From Gymnodinialimonas phycosphaerae (lineage in GTDB: Bacteria; Pseudomonadota; Alphaproteobacteria; Rhodobacterales; Rhodobacteraceae): 64,000 nucleotides of DNA. Below, piece after piece: positions 41,960-49,788 of this stretch; the first letter of the stretch is position 1; the number at the start of each line of letters is the position of its first letter. A program made the position numbers and the translations under genes. The stretch is from positions 2,294,001-2,358,000 of the forward strand of contig NZ_JAIMBW010000001.1 of NCBI RefSeq assembly GCF_019195455.1, read 5' to 3'. The notes under the pieces are model-generated. The model was not told where the DNA came from and ran no database searches. It worked only from the letters and a program-made list of their open reading frames with translations.

Positions 41960-44251
41960 TCAGTTGTCGCACCGCGTCGTGACGTAGGCCGCCCCCTTCA
42001 CGGCCTGCGACCATGTCACCCGCAGTGTTTGTCCGCCGACGCCCTGCAACCCCTGCGCATAGGGCGCGGAATAGACGATGACGTTCGAAACCGACCGCAA
42101 CGGACCATCGGGCAGCACCGACAGCGCATATTTCGCCGGGGCACCGAACGGCAGCCAATCGCTCAGATCCACGTTCCAGGTCTGGACGGCCGTCCCCTCC
42201 ACCACACGCAGCGAAATCGGGTTCTCGGTGCGCTTCACGATGCCGTGGAAGACGTTCCCCTTGAACTCAAGGTCCGCCGTGCGGTTCAGGTCAAGGCTCG
42301 CGATGGAATCGTCCACGCCGTCCACGGCCTCCAGCTGCGCGCCGTTGGTCTTCTTGAACAGGTTGCCCGTCACCGACATGCCGTTGATGAAGTGATCCGT
42401 GCCGTGGGGCTTGATCGAGATGAACCGCATCCACGGCGCCGTGTTGGTGGCGAAGAAGATGTTGCCCTGCACCGTCAATCCGTGGAACGACAAGCCGCCG
42501 GTGAAGTTTGGTGTCGGGTCCTTTTCGTTGGTCCATTCGATGTAGCAATTGTCGACGTAGTTGCCGGTGAACGTGCATTTGGCGTTGGCATCGGCAATCA
42601 CCAGCCCCGGAGAGCGGACGCCCTCCACGATCCCGTCACCCTGGAAGAAGTGATTGCCCGAGATGATGTTGCCCGAGCCCGAAATCACCCCGAAGTGGAG
42701 GAACTTGTTGGCCCGGTTGTCGCGGATCTTGCAGTCGCTGGAGTTGATGTTGAAGCAGATCGATTTGCGCTGCGGCACGTTGACGGTCTGCTCGTTCGAC
42801 AGGAACTGGCAGCGGTCGATCTGCATGCCCTGGCAGCCCTCGTCGGCGCTGGTGATCGCGCGGTCCTTGGGACCGGTGAAGAAGCAATCCTGGATCTGGA
42901 ACACCAAGCCATCCAGCGCCAGATTGATCGCCGAACACAGACCCCCGCAAAGGAATTCGATGTCCGAGACGATGAAGCGCTGTAAGTTCTGCCAACCAAT
43001 GAAGTCCAGCATGTATTTGAAGCGGGTGAAGGTGTAGGTCTGGTTGGCCGGTGGCGCGACCAGGGGCGAGGACAGGAAGACCTTGTTTTGCGCCGCATTG
43101 ACCGCGCGCACATAGACCTCGCGGCCCACCCCTTGGGGCCCCGTGACAAGCGAGCCCACCGGGATCGAGGCGGCGTTCGACACGCCCGACAACTCGAACG
43201 CGCTGGAGGCCGACCAGTTGGCGCTGCGCGTTGTGACGGTGTCGTTCCAGGCGCTGGAGGCGGCAGCGGTGAACTGCCCGTTACGCAGGACGCGACGGTT
43301 GGCATAGGTATTGCGGTTGCCGACAATGGCCTGGATGTCCAGCGGCTCATCCAGCACGACGCGGCGGCCACACATGTCGAACGCTTCGAATTCGGACTGA
43401 TTGAACAGCTGTTGCAAGCCCTTCTTCAGGCCAAGAACCTCATCCCCCAACGCCTCCGCATAGCCATCGAGATCGAAGTTCTCATTCAGCGAAAGGCGCG
43501 CCGTGTCGGGCATGACAAGCTTGCCCTCAAAGCGGGCGGGGTTGGTGAGGGTCAAATTGTTGCCGACGTAGTAATCACCTTCGGGCACCAGCACCTCACG
43601 CCCGTTTGCGGCGGCATCAGCCGCGACGAAGGCATCGCGGTCGTTGGTCGTGCCGTTGCCCACGGCACCGTAGTCGCGAACATCGACCCAATCCATCAGC
43701 TTGCGATGGAAGACCGAGGTGACGTCTTCAACGGTGATGCTTTCGATCCGGACCTGGGCGCCGTTGGGGCCCGTCAGGTCAAGGCCGACATGGGCGTAGC
43801 TGGGGCCCGTCCCCCACGCCAGATCGACACCGCCGCGCTGACCCGAACCGATGATCGCACTGACCGTGACGATGGTGCCGTAGCCGGTGATATCGACCGA
43901 GGTCGCCGTCTCGGCAAGGCCCGACACATAGGTGTCATTTCCCGCCCCCGGCCAAGCCGCGATGCGCACATCAGGCAGGTTGCCCGACAGCACTTTGACC
44001 CGGGCCGAGATCCGCAGATACGTGCCGGGGATGATGGGCGTCTGCCCCATCGAGCGTAGCTTGGTGGTTGCGTCGATCTTCAGGATTTCAAGGCAATCGC
44101 CGAAATCGCTATCGGCCGAAACGATCGCGGCATTGGGCGCCGTGGCCCATGTATCGCTGCCCGGACGGCCGTCTTGCCGGGACCAATCGCCCAGGCCATC
44201 GGCAAATGCTGGCGGCATCAAGATAAGGCCGTCTGTGATCACCTGGTTCAT
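41960..44251 (-). CDS. Right-handed beta-helix protein, pectate-lyase/GH28-related
   Basis: A 763-residue protein with no signal peptide. Residues 1-165 form a carbohydrate-binding-like jelly roll (YLRISARVKVLSGNLPDVRIAAWPGAGNDTYVSG). At about 185 comes MDWVDVRDYGAVGNGTTNDRDAFVAADAAANGREVLVPEGDYYVGNNLTL, the hallmark opening of Pectate_lyase_3/GH28-related helices. About 300 residues of coil repeats follow, Asn-ladder-like (CKIRDNRANKFLHFGVISGSGNIISGNHFFQGDG). Likely a polysaccharide lyase, depolymerase or synthesis-associated protein; phage tailspikes share the fold, but no phage genes are nearby. Lack of a Sec signal implies type I or other export, or cytoplasmic use. Confidence 0.85.
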   Translation of the reverse strand: MNQVITDGLILMPPAFADGLGDWSRQDGRPGSDTWATAPNAAIVSADSDFGDCLEILKIDATTKLRSMGQTPIIPGTYLRISARVKVLSGNLPDVRIAAWPGAGNDTYVSGLAETATSVDITGYGTIVTVSAIIGSGQRGGVDLAWGTGPSYAHVGLDLTGPNGAQVRIESITVEDVTSVFHRKLMDWVDVRDYGAVGNGTTNDRDAFVAADAAANGREVLVPEGDYYVGNNLTLTNPARFEGKLVMPDTARLSLNENFDLDGYAEALGDEVLGLKKGLQQLFNQSEFEAFDMCGRRVVLDEPLDIQAIVGNRNTYANRRVLRNGQFTAAASSAWNDTVTTRSANWSASSAFELSGVSNAASIPVGSLVTGPQGVGREVYVRAVNAAQNKVFLSSPLVAPPANQTYTFTRFKYMLDFIGWQNLQRFIVSDIEFLCGGLCSAINLALDGLVFQIQDCFFTGPKDRAITSADEGCQGMQIDRCQFLSNEQTVNVPQRKSICFNINSSDCKIRDNRANKFLHFGVISGSGNIISGNHFFQGDGIVEGVRSPGLVIADANAKCTFTGNYVDNCYIEWTNEKDPTPNFTGGLSFHGLTVQGNIFFATNTAPWMRFISIKPHGTDHFINGMSVTGNLFKKTNGAQLEAVDGVDDSIASLDLNRTADLEFKGNVFHGIVKRTENPISLRVVEGTAVQTWNVDLSDWLPFGAPAKYALSVLPDGPLRSVSNVIVYSAPYAQGLQGVGGQTLRVTWSQAVKGAAYVTTRCDN

Positions 44252-44633
44252 GTCGTACCCCTTTTCCGCACGGGACCATGCGCCCGTGATCGGGGCCCCG
44301 CGTCATCCATAGACCGGAACAGGGGCAACCGAGGCGCCCTGAACGGTCACCTCGGTTGTTTTGCAATGTCTGAAAACGTCCAGGATCAGCCGACTGGGAC
44401 AGCCGATTACCCGGATTGCGTCGCCATGATTAGGCCATAGAGGTTAAGAGGTCATTAACGCGACAAAGAAAAACGGGCGGAACCCGACAACGGCGCCCAA
44501 AAGCGCCCTGCTTCAGGGCCGGGCGCCCCCGGCCCAGCGCACCGCAGGTGCGCGCGCGGCCCCCGGCGACGGCGCAGCCGGCGCAATTCCTAAGTCGTGC
44601 CGACGGCGCAGCCGGCGCAATCCCTCAACAGCC
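44252..44633. other. GC-rich gene-free stretch with direct repeat
   Basis: About 380 bases. It holds the beta-helix promoter region (AT-rich near 44430-44470) and a very GC-rich part. Within this, the 21 bases CGACGGCGCAGCCGGCGCAAT occur twice, at 44567-44587 and 44601-44621. The hairpin GGGCGCCCCCGGCCC near 44520 is also strong. No coding frame is supported. Confidence 0.6.
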
Positions 44634-45053
44634 CTAAGCACCCAGCGACGGCGCTTGCAGAACCTGCACGCCGTTGATCCGCCAGCCATCTTCCGTCTCG
44701 ATCATCGCATACCCAAGATAGTGCAGGTTTCCGGCCTGATCGACGACTTCCACCCGCTGCACGATGATCGCGCCAAATGTCTGAAGATCGATGAAATCGA
44801 CCTCAGCGGGGTTCCAGACCATGGGGTAGGCCTGCTGCACCATACGGCCGAAGTTTTGCGGGTCGCCAAACAGCCCCTGGATATTGGGGCTGGCATATTG
44901 CCATGCGTCAATCACGTCCTCCGCCCGGAAGGCGTTGAACTGACTGCCGATCACGGCCTCGATCTCGGGGTTGGGGGCCAGCATCTCTTGCGCCGAGGCG
45001 GACAAGGCGGCGGCGCAGGACAAGACGAACGACAAAACGGCGGCGCGGATCAT
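44634..45053 (-). CDS. DUF4864 secreted protein
   Basis: A 139-residue protein with a signal peptide (MIRAAVLSFVLSCAAALSASA-QEM). The rest is a DUF4864/SnoaL-like cone: EIEAVIGSQFNAFRAEDVIDAWQYASPNIQGLFGDPQNFGRMVQQAYPMVWNPAEVDF, then AIIVQRVEVVDQAGNLHYLGYAMIETEDGWRINGVQVLQAP. The NTF2-like fold often binds small ligands; no activity is known. It starts a short run with lysK on the same strand (52-base gap). Confidence 0.9.
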   Translation of the reverse strand: MIRAAVLSFVLSCAAALSASAQEMLAPNPEIEAVIGSQFNAFRAEDVIDAWQYASPNIQGLFGDPQNFGRMVQQAYPMVWNPAEVDFIDLQTFGAIIVQRVEVVDQAGNLHYLGYAMIETEDGWRINGVQVLQAPSLGA

Positions 45054-45105
45054 GGGGCATCTCCTTGTTTCGATGTCCCCCAACCTAGCGCCGCCGCCGC
45101 AGATT

Positions 45106-46752
45106 TCAGGTCACAAGTTTGCCAGCCAACCCATCTTCGATCAGCTGCACCGTCTCATCAATGCCGTACAGCGCGATGAACCCGCCGAACCGAGGGCCCT
45201 GCGATGCCCCCAGAAGCACCTCGTAAAGGCCCGAGAACCACGCGCGCAGCGGATCAAAGCCGTGGGTCTTGCCGATCGCAAAAACGATGGATTGCAGGAA
45301 TTCATCATCATGCCAATCGACCTCGGGCAGGGCCACCTCCTTGCCCTCTTGCGCGTTCTTGCGGGCGATCACGTCCAGCGCCTTGTCGGCATCTCCAAGG
45401 CAGGCAATAAGCTCCTCCATCGCGCCGCGTTCCTGATCGGTCGGCAGGCGGAACTGGCGGGTGGGTTTGACGAAATCGTTGTAATAGCGGATCGCGAAGC
45501 CTGCCGCCTGATCCAGATCCGGGTTCGTCTCCGGGCTCGCATCGGGCGCATAGCGGTTGATGAAGCCCCACAGCTTGTCTTTCTCTTCGGCGCTCGACAC
45601 GCTGGCCAGGTTCAAAAGCATCGCAAACGGAACCACCATCGTGCTCTCCGGCACATCGCCGCCGTGGATGTGGTAGACCGGGTTCGCCAGCCGCGCGGCC
45701 GTGTCCTGCGCCCCGTAGGCACGCAGCTGCTGGTGGTATTCATCCACCGCCTTGGGGATCACGTCGAAATGCATCCGTTTGGCCGTCTTGGGCTTGCCGT
45801 ACATGAAATACGACAGCGACTCCGTCGAGGCATAGCTTAGCCATTCATCAATGCTGATCCCGTTGCCCGACGTCTTGGAGATCTTCTGCCCGCCCTCATC
45901 CAGGAACAACTCATAGGTGTAGGTCTCGGGCGCCTTCGTCCCCAGAATCTCACAAATCCGCGAATAGATCGGCGTATTGGTGGAATGGTCCTTGCCGTAC
46001 ATCTCGAAATCAACCTCCAGCGCCGCCCAGCGCGCGCCGAAATCGGGCTTCCACTGGAACTTCACGTTGCCGCCCGTCACCGGAAGCGTCCATTCGCGCC
46101 CGTCTTCATCATCGAAGGTGATCGTATGGGCCACCGGATCAACCGCCTTCATCGGCACATACAGCACCCTTCCCGTCTCGGGGTGGATCGGCAGGAAAAT
46201 CGAATAGGTCTGCTGCCGCTCCTCTCGCAGGGACTTCAGCATCACCTTCATGATGTCGTCATAGCGCTCTACCGCCCGCTTGAGGACCTCATCGAACCGG
46301 CCAGAGCCATAGAACTCCGTCGCGCTGATGAACTCATACTCAAACCCGAAGGTGTCCAGGAACCGGCGCAGCATGGCGTTGTTGTGGTGGCCAAAACTCT
46401 CGTGGGTGCCGAAGGGATCGGGCACCGACGTCAGGGGGCGCTGCAAATGCGGCGTCAGCGACTCGGGATTGGGTACATTGCCCGGCACCTTGCGCATCCC
46501 GTCCAGATCATCGCTGAAACAGATCATCTTGGTGGGAATGTCTGAAATCACCTCGAACGCGCGGCGCACCATCGTGGTGCGCAACACCTCTCCGAAGGTT
46601 CCGATATGCGGCAGGCCCGACGGGCCATAGCCCGTCTCGAACAGCACATAGCCCTTTTCGGGCGCGCCGCCCTCGTACCGTTTCAACACCCGCCGCGCCT
46701 CTTCAAAGGGCCAGGCCTTGGAGGTCATCGCAGCATCGCGCAGATCGGTCAT
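45106..46752 (-). CDS. lysK: Class I lysyl-tRNA synthetase
   Basis: A 548-residue class I (archaeal-type) LysRS, unrelated to the class II LysS of E. coli; it is the enzyme usual in alphaproteobacteria. HIGH-type motif is [25 protein letters not shown], with [19 protein letters not shown] next. KMSKS-type motif is [13 protein letters not shown]. The C-terminal helical domain includes [15 protein letters not shown] and [26 protein letters not shown]. The start [19 protein letters not shown] follows GAAGG; an ATG five codons earlier has no ribosome binding site. It is divergent from the TerB-like gene. Confidence 0.97.
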   Translation of the reverse strand: MTDLRDAAMTSKAWPFEEARRVLKRYEGGAPEKGYVLFETGYGPSGLPHIGTFGEVLRTTMVRRAFEVISDIPTKMICFSDDLDGMRKVPGNVPNPESLTPHLQRPLTSVPDPFGTHESFGHHNNAMLRRFLDTFGFEYEFISATEFYGSGRFDEVLKRAVERYDDIMKVMLKSLREERQQTYSIFLPIHPETGRVLYVPMKAVDPVAHTITFDDEDGREWTLPVTGGNVKFQWKPDFGARWAALEVDFEMYGKDHSTNTPIYSRICEILGTKAPETYTYELFLDEGGQKISKTSGNGISIDEWLSYASTESLSYFMYGKPKTAKRMHFDVIPKAVDEYHQQLRAYGAQDTAARLANPVYHIHGGDVPESTMVVPFAMLLNLASVSSAEEKDKLWGFINRYAPDASPETNPDLDQAAGFAIRYYNDFVKPTRQFRLPTDQERGAMEELIACLGDADKALDVIARKNAQEGKEVALPEVDWHDDEFLQSIVFAIGKTHGFDPLRAWFSGLYEVLLGASQGPRFGGFIALYGIDETVQLIEDGLAGKLVT

Positions 46753-46868
46753 GGGTGTCGCCTTCATTGGCGGGCGCAAATGCCCGGCTCGGATCAATGG
46801 CCCGGACCTATTGTCTGGGACGCCCGTCGTCAATAAATGACACCACATACACGCCAGGAGAGCCAAAG

Positions 46869-47285
46869 ATGCCCGATCACAGTTTCACCCCGGAAGACAG
46901 CCTCGTGGCCGTGATGGTCGGGATGTCCTTCTCGGACGAGACGATCCGCACCGAGGAATTGTTGTCCATCGAGCAGATGGTCAATTACCTTCCCGTCTTC
47001 GGCGCTTATGACGCCGACCGCACGCGGCGCGTGGCCAACGTGGTATTCGACCTTTTTGAAGAGGAAGACGGCCTTGACGCGCTGTTCGGTCTGGTGACGG
47101 ACGGCCTGCCCGCGCATCTGTATGAGACAGCCTATGCGCTGGCCTGCGATGTGGCCGCCGCCGACGGCAAACTGGCCCAGGCCGAGCTGCGTTTCCTGCA
47201 AGAATTGCGCGATGTGTTCGCCATTGATCGCCTCCATGCCGCCGCCATCGAGCGGGGCGCGCGGGCGCGTCACATGACGGTCTAA
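46869..47285 (+). CDS. TerB-family (tellurite-resistance TerB-like) protein
   Basis: A 138-residue all-helical protein. The layout is the TerB fold: [62 protein letters not shown], and [33 protein letters not shown], the last being the characteristic D-G-x-x-x-x-x-E metal-binding helix. Such proteins are stress- or metal-related. Start behind CAGGAGAG. It is convergent with the GGCT gene. Confidence 0.88.
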   Translation: MPDHSFTPEDSLVAVMVGMSFSDETIRTEELLSIEQMVNYLPVFGAYDADRTRRVANVVFDLFEEEDGLDALFGLVTDGLPAHLYETAYALACDVAAADGKLAQAELRFLQELRDVFAIDRLHAAAIERGARARHMTV

Positions 47286-47314
47286 GGACTGGATGACGGT
47301 CTGAGGACTGGGGC

Positions 47315-47863
47315 TCAGGCCCCGACCTGCGCCAGATGCGTGTCGACGAACTTTCGTTCCTCGGCTGTCAGCACTGTCGCACGGGGATAAACCGGATCGG
47401 CACGATCATCGCGGATCGGGTGGTGCCAACCGCCTGTCGTCTCGAAGAACGTCCGCGCGCCGGCCTCTCCAAACTCGGCCAGATAGCCCTGCACGACGGT
47501 ATCGAGGTAGCTAAGCAGGATCGGATGCGCCCTGGTGTCTACAAGCTCGGGCTCTACCGCATAGATCTGGATATCCAATTCCGTTCCGTGGCTATGGCCA
47601 TGGCGGATCTCACCTACGCCATGGCGCGCATAGGCGGCCTCGCGCACATCAAGCGCCGCCCAGTCCGCGCCGGGCACAGCGGCGATAAGGCCCGAAATCT
47701 CGCCGGTCGAATCAGGCTCGGCAGTCAGGAACGCCACTTCGCGCAGCACAGTGCCCTTCCACATCCTGCGCCATCCCCTGACATGGGCTTGAACAGCCTG
47801 TGGGTAGGCATGGGTCTTGCGGTTCACGAGGCTGCCATAGCCAAAGAAATACGGATCGATCAT
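47315..47863 (-). CDS. Gamma-glutamylcyclotransferase-fold protein
   Basis: A 182-residue AIG2/GGCT-like protein. The nucleating loop is DPYFFGYGSLVNRKTH (GYGSL), followed by VRGWRRMWKGTVLREVAFLTAEPDSTGEISGLIAAV and WAALDVREAAYARHGVGEI, where Glu in the latter is the probable catalytic acid. Predicted to release 5-oxoproline from gamma-glutamyl compounds such as glutathione products (ChaC/GGCT type). I start at MIDPYFFGYG. It is divergent from the glycine cleavage operon, whose riboswitch begins 85 bases away. Confidence 0.85.
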   Translation of the reverse strand: MIDPYFFGYGSLVNRKTHAYPQAVQAHVRGWRRMWKGTVLREVAFLTAEPDSTGEISGLIAAVPGADWAALDVREAAYARHGVGEIRHGHSHGTELDIQIYAVEPELVDTRAHPILLSYLDTVVQGYLAEFGEAGARTFFETTGGWHHPIRDDRADPVYPRATVLTAEERKFVDTHLAQVGA

Positions 47864-47947
47864 GGTCCCCAAATGAGGCAATTGAAAACAGCTATCAAGC
47901 CCTCTTGATATGGGCGCGCGTCTCTGTATTGTTTGCGACGTATCCAT

Positions 47948-48115
47948 AGGGAGACGCTCGTTTGCGCCGCTTCGCGTCGCAGACTTGGGCCGAAGGAGCA
48001 ACCGCCCCGGTAAACTCTCAGGCAGATGGACCTGTGGATGCAAAAGTACTCTGGAGAGTGAGGGAGGGCCCTCCGCCGAAGGGATAACGATCTCAGGCCA
48101 AAGGACAGAGGGGGC
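47948..48115 (+). promoter_or_regulatory. Tandem glycine riboswitch ahead of gcvT
   Basis: Two glycine aptamers in series. The first begins GGGAGACGCTC and ends near GCAGATGGACCTGTGGATGC (with CCGAAGGAGCAACCGCCCCGG and AAACTCTCAGGCA, hallmark pieces). The second begins CTCTGGAGAGTGAGGG and ends CAGGCCAAAGGACAGAGGGG (with CCGCCGAAGGGATAACGATCTCAGGC). The linker GCAAAAGTACTC is normal. It senses glycine and switches on the gcv operon. The first aptamer's P1/P3 arms are somewhat variable. Confidence 0.9.
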
Positions 48116-48165
48116 ATCATATGGCGCGGCGTACAGCTCGCGTGTGAATGATGCCGGGCCATGGG

Positions 48166-48180
48166 CCCCGGTTCGGGGGA
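48166..48180 (+). promoter_or_regulatory. Hairpin sequestering the gcvT ribosome binding site
   Basis: CCCCG-GTT-CGGGG forms a 5-bp stem whose right arm contains the Shine-Dalgarno GGGGGA, 3-8 bases before the gcvT ATG. This is probably the expression platform of the riboswitch, giving translational rather than terminator-based control: no T-run follows. Confidence 0.6.
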
Positions 48181-48182
48181 CG

Positions 48183-49286
48183 ATGATGGCTGAGGGCGAT
48201 CTCAAGACACTGGCACTGGCCGATTTGCACGCGGAACTGGGCGGCAAATTCGTGGGCTTCGCGGGCTATGCGATGCCCGTTCAATACCCCCTTGGCGTGA
48301 TGGGCGAACATCTGTGGACCCGCGAAAGCGCGGGCCTGTTCGATGTCAGCCACATGGGTCAGGTGATGCTGCCCGGCGATTCGGATCTTGAGACGCTGGT
48401 GCCGGTCGACGTGGCAGGACTGGCCGAGGGTCGCCAACGCTATGGTTTTTTCACCAATGACGCGGGCGGCGTGCTGGACGATCTGATGATCGCGCGCGTG
48501 CCAGATGGCCTGTTTTTGGTGGTGAACGCCGGGTGCAAGGACGCCGACATCGCCCATTTGCGCGCCCATCTGGACGGGGTCAGGGTGATCGAGGACCGCG
48601 CACTTTTGGCCCTGCAAGGCCCGAAGGCCGAAGCGGCATTGGCCGCGCTGATCCCTGAGGTGGCCGACATGCGGTTCATGGATTCCACGCGGATGGCGTG
48701 GAACGGCGCAGAATTATGGATCAGCCGCTCTGGCTACACCGGCGAAGATGGGTTCGAGATCTCGATCCCGGAGGGGCGGGCCGAGGCCTTCGCCCGCGCC
48801 CTGCTGGAAGACGAGCGGGTCGAACCCATCGGGCTAGGCGCGCGGGATTCCCTGCGGCTGGAAGCCGGATTGCCGCTGTATGGTCAAGACATGGACCCGA
48901 GCGTCAGCCCGATAGAGGCCGGGCAGGCCTGGGCCATCAGTAAGGTCCGCCGCAGCGGTGGCGACCGCGCGGGCGGGTTCCCCGGCGCGGATACCCTCCT
49001 TGACCAAATCGCCAACGGCGCGCCCCGCCGCCGCGTAGGCCTGCTGCCCGAGGGCCGCGCGCCGATGCGGACCGGCGTGGAAATCTTCACCAGCCCCGAC
49101 GCCCCCACCCCCATCGGCAAAATCACCTCCGGCGGTTTCGGCCCCACCCTGGGCGCACCCATGGCTTTGGCCCTCGTGGCGTCTGATACGCCCGGGGATA
49201 TCCCGCTCTACGGCGAGGTGCGCGGCAAGCGCTTGCCGGTCGCCCAGGTCAAACTTCCCTTCACACCCCCCGGCTTCAAACGCTAG
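48183..49286 (+). CDS. gcvT: Glycine cleavage system T protein (aminomethyltransferase)
   Basis: A 367-residue GcvT. It transfers the aminomethyl carbon from lipoyl-GcvH to tetrahydrofolate, releasing ammonia. Conserved parts are ELGGKFVGFAGYAMPVQYPLGVMGEHLWTRESAGLFDVSHMGQV, the folate-binding MRFMDSTRMAWNGAELWISRSGYTGEDGFEISIP and GARDSLRLEAGLPLYGQDMDPSVSPIEAGQAWAI. A second ATG follows immediately. It is the first gene of gcvT-gcvH-gcvP behind the glycine riboswitch, 15 bases from gcvH. Confidence 0.97.
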   Translation: MMAEGDLKTLALADLHAELGGKFVGFAGYAMPVQYPLGVMGEHLWTRESAGLFDVSHMGQVMLPGDSDLETLVPVDVAGLAEGRQRYGFFTNDAGGVLDDLMIARVPDGLFLVVNAGCKDADIAHLRAHLDGVRVIEDRALLALQGPKAEAALAALIPEVADMRFMDSTRMAWNGAELWISRSGYTGEDGFEISIPEGRAEAFARALLEDERVEPIGLGARDSLRLEAGLPLYGQDMDPSVSPIEAGQAWAISKVRRSGGDRAGGFPGADTLLDQIANGAPRRRVGLLPEGRAPMRTGVEIFTSPDAPTPIGKITSGGFGPTLGAPMALALVASDTPGDIPLYGEVRGKRLPVAQVKLPFTPPGFKR

Positions 49287-49301
49287 ATCACGGAGACACC
49301 C

Positions 49302-49664
49302 ATGAAATTCACCGAAGACCACGAATGGCTTGAAGCCGACGGCAACATCATCACCGTCGGCATCACCGAACACGCCGCCACGCAACTGGGCGATGTCGTC
49401 TACGTCGAATTGCCCGAGGTCGAGACCCAGGTCTCCAAGGGGGATGAGATCGTGGTGATCGAATCCGTCAAGGCCGCCTCCGACATCATCGCGCCGCTGG
49501 ATGGCGAAATCGTAGAGGTCAACGACGCCCTCGCCGACAAGCCCGCTTTGGTGAACGAGGATGCCATGGGGGCCGCGTGGTTCTTCAAGATCAAGATCGA
49601 TGATCTCGATGCGCTGGACGAATACATTTCGGAGGAAGAATACAAGGATCTGATCGGGGAATAA
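49302..49664 (+). CDS. gcvH: Glycine cleavage system H protein
   Basis: A 120-residue lipoyl carrier. The lipoylated lysine is in [23 protein letters not shown], and the flanking [30 protein letters not shown] and [28 protein letters not shown] complete the family pattern. It shuttles the aminomethyl group between GcvP, GcvT and GcvL. Start behind GGAG. The 3' gap of 124 bases to gcvP holds a palindrome. Confidence 0.98.
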   Translation: MKFTEDHEWLEADGNIITVGITEHAATQLGDVVYVELPEVETQVSKGDEIVVIESVKAASDIIAPLDGEIVEVNDALADKPALVNEDAMGAAWFFKIKIDDLDALDEYISEEEYKDLIGE

Positions 49665-49709
49665 GGGGGCACCTTCGACTTGCGGCCATGCCCGGCACCA
49701 CGCCGCCCC

Positions 49710-49729
49710 ATGGGGGGCCAGCCCCCCAT
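49710..49729. repeat. GC-rich palindrome between gcvH and gcvP
   Basis: ATGGGGGG-CCAG-CCCCCCAT is an 8-bp perfect stem with a 4-base loop, followed by CCCCCCGGCATATTTTCAGAACAAAGAG. This palindrome plus CCCCCGxxxTATTTT tail resembles an intergenic element repeated in many Rhodobacteraceae genomes (from memory). Only one copy is in this window. It may modulate the GcvH/GcvP ratio. Confidence 0.6.
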
Positions 49730-49788
49730 CCCCCCCGGCATATTTTCAGAACAAAGAGGGGCAAAAGCCCTGATTGATGGAGCGCTCA

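Noticed and set aside
41960..44251. Prophage remnant because of the tailspike-like beta-helix
   Set aside because: No integrase, structural or lysis genes nearby; the fold is shared with non-phage polysaccharide enzymes.
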